Shown piece by piece: positions 47,087-55,800 of a stretch of 64,000 nt of DNA. Source of the stretch: Candidatus Wallbacteria bacterium. Its GTDB lineage: Bacteria > Muiribacteriota > UBA6191 > JACPRK01. Position numbers and translations under genes: made by a program. The DNA lies in assembly GCA_016190005.1 (NCBI GenBank), contig JACPRK010000127.1, positions 1-64,000 on the forward strand, written 5' to 3'. Every line of letters begins with the position of its first letter. The first letter of the stretch is position 1. Under the pieces are notes generated by a model, which was not told the origin of the DNA, searched no databases, and was given only the letters and a program-made list of their open reading frames with translations.

Positions 47087-48223
47087 TCAACCCTCCGGCG
47101 GGAGCGCCGAGTCACGCCAGACGTCCTCGATCAGCTGGTCGCGCTGCAGCCGCTCGGCCATGCCGTTGAACGCGCGCGCGGCCTCGCCGAGCTCGTCGGA
47201 GCCGCGCTCCGGGATGCGGTGCGAGACCGCTCCGTCACCCACTTTCCGGATGCCGGCAACCAGCTCGTGAACGGGGCCCAGGATGCGGCGCCCCAGCATC
47301 CACGCGGCGGTCAATCCCAGCAGCAGCGCCGCGCCCAGGGCAAAGGCGGCGGGCAGCCGCAGGCTCGCCAGTGGCGCCAGCGCCACGTCCTTCGGCAGAC
47401 CGACCACCACCCAGTGGGCCCGGGTGCGGGACGGCTCCTCGATCAACAGATGCTCGCGGCCGTCGAAGTCGACGTTGGAGATCCGCTCGAGGCCGTCCGC
47501 GGGCAAGACGAAGGGCTGCTCCTTGCGGGCCCGGAGCAGCCGCGGCGGCGGGTTACCAGTCAGCGCCACCATCCGGCCGCGGTCGTCGAGCACTGCGATG
47601 TAACCCTGCCGGCCGGGCGCAAGGCCGTCGATCCAGACGTTGACCTGCTCCGTAGCCGCAAAGAGCGCCAGAGACAGCAGCCCCTCGGGCTTGCCGCCCT
47701 TGCCCCGCAGGGCAACGACGTAGACCAGCTGCGCGCGATCCGACGGGGTGAAGAAGATGGGCGTGAACTCCGGCGTGCCGGTAGCCATGACGCGGTCGGC
47801 GACGGCGGCGAATGGGCCGGTGTAGCTCTTGTAGCTCTCGCCCACGCGCGCGTGGCCCGAGCGGATTCCTGGCGCGTACCTGAGCAGGCGGAGCTTGGCG
47901 CCGGCATCGAAGACGAAGGCGTTGGAGAAGAACTCGCCGAAGTCGAGGAAAGCCTCCAGCAGCTGCGCCCGGCGAACCTCATCGCCGCGGCTGGCCTCCA
48001 GCTTTCGCGACAGTGATTGGGCCGCATCCACGCCGCGCGTCAGGGCGTGGTCCAGGTGGCGGCTGACGGCCCGCGCAAGGTAGCGATTGGAGCGGATGAC
48101 CCAGGCCTCCATCACGGCGCGACCGCCCGCGTAGAGCACCAGCAAAGCCAGCAGCGAAGCAAGGCCAACGCTGGCCAGGAAGAACTTCGTGATCTGGGCC
48201 CGCAGGCCGGCAGGACGGCTCAT
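47087..48223 (-). CDS. Cache-HAMP membrane sensor lacking an output domain
   Basis: Two TM segments, periplasmic Cache-like region, HAMP-like GRRILGPVHELVAGIRKVGDGAVSHRIPERGSDELGEAARAFNGMAERL, then ends. Confidence 0.75.
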   Translation of the reverse strand: MSRPAGLRAQITKFFLASVGLASLLALLVLYAGGRAVMEAWVIRSNRYLARAVSRHLDHALTRGVDAAQSLSRKLEASRGDEVRRAQLLEAFLDFGEFFSNAFVFDAGAKLRLLRYAPGIRSGHARVGESYKSYTGPFAAVADRVMATGTPEFTPIFFTPSDRAQLVYVVALRGKGGKPEGLLSLALFAATEQVNVWIDGLAPGRQGYIAVLDDRGRMVALTGNPPPRLLRARKEQPFVLPADGLERISNVDFDGREHLLIEEPSRTRAHWVVVGLPKDVALAPLASLRLPAAFALGAALLLGLTAAWMLGRRILGPVHELVAGIRKVGDGAVSHRIPERGSDELGEAARAFNGMAERLQRDQLIEDVWRDSALPPEG

Positions 48224-48407
48224 GGACGCAACGGCCCGGGCACCGCACCGGCCGCCTCCCCGGAAGCGGCTGTGCGATGGCGCGTGACGTCGTTCGAAGG
48301 CGTTCGTATCATGGAGTGAGCTCCGGCGGCCGGTGCTTCGAACATCGTGAGGCGCCCGCGCCGGACAATCAAGCGGCCCGAGCGGCCGGGAGGTCGAAGA
48401 GAGCCTC

Positions 48408-49265
48408 GTGGAGATCGTCGAGTCGTCGATCGGTGAGATCCTGACGCGGGCCTGCGGGTACCTGCGCACCGTCTGCTCGCACTCGGCCCAGCCGTACCGA
48501 GGATGCGCGCTCGGCAACTCGCTCTGCGGGGCGGGCTGCTACGTGCAGCACAACAGGTACGTCACCCGCGGGCGCGCCTGGGGCAGCTTCCTGGAGGTGC
48601 GGACCGGCGCGGCCGACTCGTATCGCCGATCGGCGGCCCGGGAGCGACGCTGGGCGTGGGCCAATCGCGGCGCGTTTGCCGTCTACGTGTCGAGCTCGAC
48701 GGAGCCGTTCCAGCCGATCGAGCCTCGGCTGGGCGTGACGCGACGGCTGCTCGAGGCGATGCGCGACGATCCGCCGGACGCGCTGGTCTTGCAGACCCAT
48801 TCGCACCGTGTCACCGAGTACCTGGAGCTCTATCGCGAGCTGGCGGCCCGCTGCGCACTGAGGGTGCACGTGTCGATCGAGACCGACCGCGAGGAGCTCC
48901 CTGGGCTGGCCCCGCACGCCAGCCGCGTGGCCCAGCGCTTCGAGGCCGCCGAGAGGCTCAAGGCGGCGGGGATCACGACCTGGATCACGGTCTCGCCGCT
49001 CCTGCCGATCGCCGACCCCGAGCGCTTCTTCGCGCGGGTCCGCGCCGCGGCCGACGCCGTCGTGGTCGACCACTTCATCGGCGGGGACGGCTCCGCAAAC
49101 GGAAGTCGCACTCTCAGGACGCAACTCCCCGCCGCCATCGCCGCCATCGACCCGGAGGCCCTGACCCTCGACTACCGGGATCGCATGGTGGCCGTGGCCG
49201 CCCGCCACCTCCCGGGCCGGGTGGGCGTCGGCTGCGACGGCTTCGCCGGCCGCTTCCTGCGCTGA
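48408..49265 (+). CDS. Radical SAM-like protein (SPL-related family) with unusual Cys spacing
   Basis: QPYRGCALGNSLCGAGCYVQHN; VYVSSSTEPFQPIEPRLGVTRRLLEAM resembles the SPL-like TDPYQPIERRLGLTR block. Confidence 0.7.
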   Translation: MEIVESSIGEILTRACGYLRTVCSHSAQPYRGCALGNSLCGAGCYVQHNRYVTRGRAWGSFLEVRTGAADSYRRSAARERRWAWANRGAFAVYVSSSTEPFQPIEPRLGVTRRLLEAMRDDPPDALVLQTHSHRVTEYLELYRELAARCALRVHVSIETDREELPGLAPHASRVAQRFEAAERLKAAGITTWITVSPLLPIADPERFFARVRAAADAVVVDHFIGGDGSANGSRTLRTQLPAAIAAIDPEALTLDYRDRMVAVAARHLPGRVGVGCDGFAGRFLR

Positions 49266-49280
49266 CCCGGAGGAGCGAGC

Positions 49281-49356
49281 TGGAGCCGGCGACAGGATTT
49301 GAACCCGCGACCAGCTGATTACAAATCAGCTGCTCTACCAACTGAGCTACGCCGGC
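49281..49356 (-). tRNA. tRNA-Thr(TGT), CCA encoded
   Basis: GCCGGCGTAGCTCAGTTGGTAGAGCAGCTGATTTGTAATCAGCTGGTCGCGGGTTCAAATCCTGTCGCCGGCTCCA. Confidence 0.95.
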
Positions 49357-49438
49357 TCGCGACGTCACTCGGTGCCCGGATCGGGCACCGAGAGGGTACC
49401 GTAACCCTGCTGCGGACGCCACTGCCGGATGCGGGGCT

Positions 49439-51382
49439 TCACACCGGCACGAGCCGGACCCGCTCGTCGTAGAGGGCGCCGCCCTCGCCGCCGTCGGTCA
49501 GGCGGGCCCGGACGAGCGAATTGGCGCACCGGCCGAGCGCGCGCGAGCCGCCCTTGTCCATCACGGCCACGTCGGTGCGCTGCCGAGAATCGTGCTCCAC
49601 GCGCACCAGGAGCCAGCCGATGCGGCTCTCGATGCGCGCCGTCGACCCGTCGGGCAGGCCGTTTGACGCCTCCGGATGCACGCGCACGACCGCGGGCCCC
49701 TGGGGGCGGCGCGGCGGCCCGGCCCACTGCGACGACTGCGACTTCTCCGTCGAGAGCGACATCAGGTAGAGCGGGTAGCCGTCTTCACCCGAAAGCTCCA
49801 CCGGCTCCTCCGACACCAGATGGACGCGGCCGTCGGAGGTCGGGAACTTGCGGTCGGCAAAGAGCACCACCGGCGCCAGAGGGTTGCGGACCGCCTCGGT
49901 TTCCAGCCGCTCCAGCGTGACGCCGAGCGGCGCGATCTTGCCGAGCAGCTTCCGCTTCCACTCCCGCGCCGTACCGCCGAACTCGGCGCCAAGGCCCACG
50001 CGAGGCGCCAGCCGCCGCAAGATTTCGAAGTCGGTCGCCACTCCCGGCGGAGGCCGGACGGCAGGCACCACCGAGCCCAGGTAGTGATTCCCATAGGCGC
50101 CGACCAGGTCCTCGTCCTCGAGCATGGTCGCCGCCGGCAGCACCACGTGCGCCAACCGGGCCGTGTCGGTCACGAACGAGTCGACCACCACCAGCAGGTC
50201 GAGGCGTGAGAGGGCCCGCACGGTCGTCTCCGAATCGGGCAACATCACGACGGGATTTCCCGCAGTGATCCAGCAGGCCCGGATGGGCGGCCGGTCGAGC
50301 TCCAGCAGCTCCTGCCCCAGCCGCGGCTCACAGACGGTCCGAGGGGGCGGCTCTGCGTTGGCCCCGTGAGCCGGCCCGAAGTCGAAGGCGCCCCGCCGCT
50401 TGAAGTAGAACGAGACGCCGCCGCCGGATATCCCCAGGTTGCCCGACACAGCCCCGAGCGCGTCCAACGCCCGGACGATGGCGCTTCCATTGGCCCTGCG
50501 CTGCATCCCCCAGCCGACCTGGATCGCGCAGGGCTTTTCGGCCAGCCGCCTCGCCAGGTCGCGGACCTCCTCTTCGGTCACATCGGCCGCGCGCGCCCAG
50601 TCGCGCACCGGGCGGCGTCCGTACAGTGCCGCGAACTCCTCCAGCCCCGAGCAGTAGCCCGTGGCCTCGTCGTCGATCCCGCCCGCCTCTTCGAGAGCCC
50701 GCGCCACCCCCATCGCCAGGGCGAAGTCTCCCCCCGGCCTGGGCTGGACATGACGCTCGCAGAGCCCCGCCGTCCGGTGCCAGACGGGATCGATCAGCAC
50801 CAGCCGCGCGCCGCGCCTGCGCGCTTCCATCAGCACCGGCAAGAGGTGCACGTTCGAGACGTATGGGTTTTTGCCCCAAAGCAAGATGTGGCGAGCGTTC
50901 GACAGGTCGTGCAGATCGCTGGAGTCCGACTCGCCGAAATCCGCGAGCTGCGCGGCCTCGCCGGCGCCGCTGCAGATGTCTCCGCGCTTGGTCGTCACCG
51001 GGCCGAAGAGCTCGAAGAACCGATCGCAGAGCGCCTTCAGAATCCCGAGCGACCCTCCGGAACGGTAGTGGAAGATCGACGCTGGGCCGCTTTCGGCCCG
51101 GATCGACAAGAGCCTCTCGGCCACGAAGTCGAGCGCCTCATCCCAGCTCGCAGGCTCTAGCCTCTCCCCGCGGCGCAGGAGCGGGGTCGTCAGCCGCTCG
51201 GGGTCATACTGACGTTCCAGGAACCGGCTGGTCCGGCTGCAGAGAAAGCCCTGCGTCACGGGGTGCTCGGGCTCGCCCCTGAGAGCCGTGACGCGCCCCT
51301 CCGACACCTCAGCCAGGATGACGCAGGCGTCGGGGCAGTCGCGGTTGCAGGAGGTTCGAACGACGGTCTTCGCGCGCGGCAT
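49439..51382 (-). CDS. Molybdopterin (bis-MGD) oxidoreductase with N-terminal [4Fe-4S] motif
   Basis: CNRDCPDACVILAEVSEGRVTALRGEPEHPVTQGFLC; ASWDEALDFVAERL; ILLWGKNPYVSNVHLLPVLMEARRRGARLVLIDP; start at MPRAKTVVRT. Confidence 0.87.
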   Translation of the reverse strand: MPRAKTVVRTSCNRDCPDACVILAEVSEGRVTALRGEPEHPVTQGFLCSRTSRFLERQYDPERLTTPLLRRGERLEPASWDEALDFVAERLLSIRAESGPASIFHYRSGGSLGILKALCDRFFELFGPVTTKRGDICSGAGEAAQLADFGESDSSDLHDLSNARHILLWGKNPYVSNVHLLPVLMEARRRGARLVLIDPVWHRTAGLCERHVQPRPGGDFALAMGVARALEEAGGIDDEATGYCSGLEEFAALYGRRPVRDWARAADVTEEEVRDLARRLAEKPCAIQVGWGMQRRANGSAIVRALDALGAVSGNLGISGGGVSFYFKRRGAFDFGPAHGANAEPPPRTVCEPRLGQELLELDRPPIRACWITAGNPVVMLPDSETTVRALSRLDLLVVVDSFVTDTARLAHVVLPAATMLEDEDLVGAYGNHYLGSVVPAVRPPPGVATDFEILRRLAPRVGLGAEFGGTAREWKRKLLGKIAPLGVTLERLETEAVRNPLAPVVLFADRKFPTSDGRVHLVSEEPVELSGEDGYPLYLMSLSTEKSQSSQWAGPPRRPQGPAVVRVHPEASNGLPDGSTARIESRIGWLLVRVEHDSRQRTDVAVMDKGGSRALGRCANSLVRARLTDGGEGGALYDERVRLVPV

Positions 51383-51478
51383 GGCACCGGAGTATAGCGT
51401 CCGGCGAAAGACCCGGTCCAGAACGGAGGGGGGCACGTCGGTAGGCTGGTAGATCTGTACTGGAGTCTACCCATCGAG

Positions 51479-51527
51479 GGCTCTGCCCCCGAGCCCCCGC
51501 CAAAGGGCAGTGCCCCTTGGAACCCCT
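51479..51527 (+). repeat. GC-rich palindromic REP-like element copy 1
   Basis: gggctctgcccccgagcccccgccaaagggcagtgccccttggaacccc. Confidence 0.55.
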
Positions 51528-51593
51528 TCGGCCGAGAGACTCTCCTTTGTCCTCGAAGGCTGCGAGGACCAATCGAACGCTTCTGCAAGGAAA

Positions 51594-51643
51594 TGGGGGT
51601 GCAGGGGGCCGACGGCCCCTTGCCAGGGCCTGGGGCATGGCCC
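51594..51643 (-). repeat. REP-like element copy 2 (inverted relative to copy 1)
   Basis: Reverse complement tggggccatgccccaggccctggcaaggggccgtcggccccctgcaccccc has the same two-hairpin layout. Confidence 0.5.
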
Positions 51644-51742
51644 CAGCAGGAATCAGTACCACTTACGAGCTTACCGACCTGCTCCCCCAACGGTGCCTCC
51701 GAGGGGCCTCGCCCGCGCGGGGCGCGGGCGAGGCGCAGGAGA

Positions 51743-52375
51743 TCAGTTGGCGGTGGGGTCCATGGTGTCGAGGGCGCGCTGCGCCTGGAGGGTTCGCTGA
51801 GCCTCGGTGGAACCGGTCTGGCGAGAGACGAGATCGGCGAAGGGGACGCCTGCGACGCGCAGGCTGCGCGTGTCGGGGTCCTCGTCGGGTGCAGCGGCCT
51901 TTTCCACCGGCTCGGGGGCCGGGGTCTCGGGAGCAGCCGGAGCGTCCCCGGCGGCCTCCCCGGCAGGCTCGGCGCCGCCTGAAACCTCGGGCGGCAATCC
52001 GTCCGCGGGCACATCGTCTGGCGCGGCCGCCACCGTGCCGTCCTCGCGCAGCTCGGGAAGGGGCGCCCCGGCGTCGTCTCGACCCGATGGAGCCGCCGGA
52101 GCCTGCGAGTCTTCCGACGGCGCGGCGGGGCCGGGCTCAACCGGCAGCGGTGTCTGGCCCGGGTCGATCGGCGCCGCCGGAGGCTGGCCGCCGCCCGGCG
52201 CGAGCGCCACCACACCCGGCTGCCCGCCGGAGCCACCCGAGCCGCCTCCGACGTGCAGTTGCAGGCCCGTGAAAGGCGAGATCGACAGGTCCACCGGCCG
52301 CCCTCCGCAGCCGGTCAGCCCGATCGTCGCCACCGTCAACAGGAGCAGCCCCGAGCGGGGCAGAAGCCTGCCCAT
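51743..52375 (-). CDS. Pro/Ala-rich lipoprotein
   Basis: MGRLLPRSGLLLLTVATIGLTGCGG lipobox; low-complexity Ala/Pro/Glu region. Confidence 0.7.
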   Translation of the reverse strand: MGRLLPRSGLLLLTVATIGLTGCGGRPVDLSISPFTGLQLHVGGGSGGSGGQPGVVALAPGGGQPPAAPIDPGQTPLPVEPGPAAPSEDSQAPAAPSGRDDAGAPLPELREDGTVAAAPDDVPADGLPPEVSGGAEPAGEAAGDAPAAPETPAPEPVEKAAAPDEDPDTRSLRVAGVPFADLVSRQTGSTEAQRTLQAQRALDTMDPTAN

Positions 52376-52487
52376 GCGAACCTCCTCGTCTTGGGCCGGC
52401 CGCAAGCGGCCAGCGCGTTAGCGTTGGCGGCGAGGGATGCAGGCATGATGCCAGGGGGGAGAAGGGGTACTGAATAGAGCCTGTCGG

Positions 52488-52538
52488 GGGCGTCGCTCCC
52501 GAACCCCGACCAGGGGGTCAAGAACCCCCTGGTCCCCC
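52488..52538 (+). repeat. REP-like element copy 3, with 10-bp perfect hairpin
   Basis: accagggggt-caaga-accccctggt at 52509..52533. Confidence 0.6.
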
Positions 52539-52628
52539 ATTCTTTGCGGGTTTTGGGACGGTCGGGAGCAGGCGGCCTCGTGCGAAAGATCTCGCACCAT
52601 CGAAGCCCGAGCGACGACCTCCGCAAAC

Positions 52629-52664
52629 GTAACAGCCCGGTCACTCACGTAACCGGGCCGTTAC
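52629..52664 (-). other. Imperfect palindrome downstream of tRNA-Val (possible terminator or processing hairpin)
   Basis: gtaacagcccggtcac-tcac-gtaaccgggccgttac, 14 of 16 positions paired. Confidence 0.4.
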
Positions 52665-52729
52665 TCGGTTCTCGGAGCGGCCTGGGCGGACCCTGTCGGG
52701 GCAGCGGCCTCGTCGAACCAAGGAGGCAG

Positions 52730-52806
52730 TGGTGGGCGGTAATGGACTCGAACCATCGACCTCCTGCGTGTCGAGCAGGCGCTCTAACCAGCTGAGCTAA
52801 CCGCCC
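52730..52806 (-). tRNA. tRNA-Val(GAC), CCA encoded
   Basis: GGGCGGTTAGCTCAGCTGGTTAGAGCGCCTGCTCGACACGCAGGAGGTCGATGGTTCGAGTCCATTACCGCCCACCA. Confidence 0.95.
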
Positions 52807-55800
52807 ACGGCGGAGGCGGATTCTACACCATGCCGACCCGAAACGCCAGTGCGAAGTGAGCCCTCTCGAGCGCCCGAACGCAGCACGACAACGGGTCCGA
52901 CGGTGACGGTCGCACCCGCGATCGGCCCCTGGGCCAGCTCGACCGGGCGACCCGTGATCCGGGCGAGCTCCGCGAGACCGGCGGCCAGCAGAGCGGCCAC
53001 GGCGGGGTCGGAGGTTGCCAGCTTGGAGCCGGCGGCCGGCGCCCGGCGCAACTCGACGACGAGCGCGTGTTGCCAGACGTCCGCAGATACATCGAAGTCG
53101 GAGGCCGGCCGGCGCTCGCGCGTCCAGGCGGCGAGCTTCTCGAAAACGTAAGGACAGAGCGGTCCGAAGGCGGGCCCGAGCTCCTCGAGCACGCGCACGG
53201 TCGCAGCACGCACCGCGCCCAGGTCGGTCCCCTCCCGGCGCCGGGCGGCGGCCAGACCCGCGTAGAGCGAGAAGTCGTCCGTCACGTCCAGGAAGATATC
53301 GGCAACCTCGCGCAGCGAGTGCCTCTCGTAGGCATCTCGCGCGGCCTCCCGGGCCGCCCGCGCACGCGCCACGATCCAATGGTCGGACAGGTGCGCGGCG
53401 CCCGCGACCATCGGCGGCTGGAAGAGCCGGAACAGGCCGGCCACCTTGCCGGCAAAGCTCTGGACGGCCCGTCGCGCCCCGCGCAGCCGGCCCTCCGAAA
53501 GCGTCACGACCCGCCCGCCGTCCACATCGAGGCAAAGCAGGTAACCCAGCCGCAAGGCGTCGGCCCCGAAGCGGCGAATCAGGGTCGAGGGCTCCACCAC
53601 GTTTCCTCGGCCGTTTCGCATGGGGCGGGGATAGACGCGCCGCACGAGGCGCTGCTCGTCAGGCCGATCGCCGCTCTCCCTGGGCGCGTCCACGCTCAGG
53701 GAGCCTTCGACGACGTGGATGGAGCCATGCACGTGGATGGTCCTGAACAGCGGCCTGCCCGTCACGGCGAACGAGGCGAGCTGAGCCGGCACCACCCAGC
53801 GCACCAGGAAGTCGGGGTCGACGAACACCTCGTCGATGGGCGCCGGCGTGGCCGTCGAAGGCCAGCCCGCGGCCTCGAGCGCCAGGGCGGCCATCGAGAA
53901 CCACGTGCTGAGCCGCTCCTGAGGACGCTCCGGGTTGTCGTTACCCCACCAGTACTGGCGCGAGATGCACCAGGGCTCCAGCCCTCGCAGGTGCTCCAGC
54001 ACCCGCTCCTTCCAGCGAGCGGGCTCCAGGGTGACGGCCCCGGACTCGATGGCTCTTTCGAGGTGGCCGGCGGCCGTTTCGAAGCGAACGTAGGATTGCG
54101 CGGATCGATCCGGCAAGACCACGGTCTCGCAGCGCCGGCACCGCCGCGCCTCGACCGACCAACGGCCCGTCTCGCAGACTGCCCCGCCTGCCAGCGAGGC
54201 CAGTACGGCCTTGCGCGCGGAGTCCCGTGACGAAGCTGCACGCCCCTCCGCCGCGCGGATCTCACCCCGCTCGTCGAAGAGCTCGGGGCAGTCGAGGATG
54301 CCGTGCGCCGCGGCGGCCGCCGCGTCGAGGTGACGCCAGGCCGGCACAAGGAACTCGGCGTCGGTGGCAAGCGCCTCGACGGTGACGACCGGCAGCGCGC
54401 CCTGGCGCACGGGGATGCGGACCGCCTGTCCGGCCAGCTCGCGATAGCGGCCTCGAGGATTGACCGCGACCGCCACGGCACCGAGCAGCAGCTCCGGGAA
54501 GAACTCCATCGTCTCGATGGCGGCGCCGGCATCCGTGGTGACGCGGATCGCGTAGCGCTCGGTGACTTCGACCTCGCGCCGGACGATGTCGAGCGCGACG
54601 CAAACGGTGCGGCAGCGCGGACAGCGATAGGTGAGCGGGTTGTCCTGCGCGATGAGCTTCGCGTCGGCCAGCGCGAAGTAGAGTCGCCGCACGGCGTCGC
54701 GCCCCTGCGGGCTCATCGGGTCCAGCCAGGTGACCGGGTCGAATCCGACGCCCAGCTGGTGGAGCTGCTCCCGGATGGCGGCGTCGTTTCGGCCGTGGAA
54801 GTCTCGGCAGAGCTCGACGAACTTCGGCCGTCCGATCTCCAGCCGTTCGTGCGGCAGCGATCGCTCCACCGAGAGCTGCAGCTCCAGCCCCCCGTGCTCG
54901 CTTCCCAGGATGCGGCGGGGGTTCTTGCCCGAGAGCCATTCGAGCGCCCGGGCGCGGACGTCGAGCAGCACCGGTGAGAAGAAGGTGGCAAGGCTCGGTC
55001 GGCAGGCGGCTGATACGGGCGAAGCTGCCACGGAATGGCCGGCGCCGGCAAAGCGCGCGTCGCGCTGCCAGGCCACGCGCAGCTCGGGCTCGTCCAGGGC
55101 CGGCACGAAGGCCGGCGGAGCGCGGCGGCGAACCTTGCGTTCACCCGGGGTGTGCCAGCCGCTGTCGATCAGGTGGTCGATGATGCGGCGGCCGCGGTGC
55201 CCCAGCAAGGGGTGCAGCTCGGCGGCGGCGACGTCGGCCAGCTTGTCGGCGGCTTCGCGCGTGGTGATGCCAAGCTCGCGCGCGTGTCGCAGGACGCGGA
55301 GCGTGTCCGGGTAGACGCGCTCGGCCGCGAACTGGATGTCCTCGTCCAGGTAGCCGTGCCATTCGTCGGCGCAGTTCACGATCCCCATACGGTTGCAGAC
55401 GTAGTCGGGCACGAACGCGATACCCCGCTCGCGGAGCCGCTCGGCGTCCTCGGGGGCCCGCAGGATGTTGTTGGCGGCGCCGCAGATGAGCCGGGCCTTC
55501 AGGCGCGGGATGGTCTCGCTGTTGATGACGGCTCCGATGGCGCAAGGGGCCACCACGTCCACGTCGAGCGCAAAGAGGTCGGCCCCGCCGACCGCCTGGA
55601 CCCTGGGGCGGCGCGCGATCAGCTCGGCCACGGCGCGCTGGTTGACGTCCCCGACCCAGACGGAAGCCCCGGCATCGTCGAGCAGCTCGACCAGCGGGGC
55701 GCCGACGTTACCCGCGCCCTGGACCGCGACGCGCACGCCCTGCAGACGGTCGGTGCCCGTCAGGAAGAGCCAGGCGGCCTGCATGCCGCGGAAGACGCCG

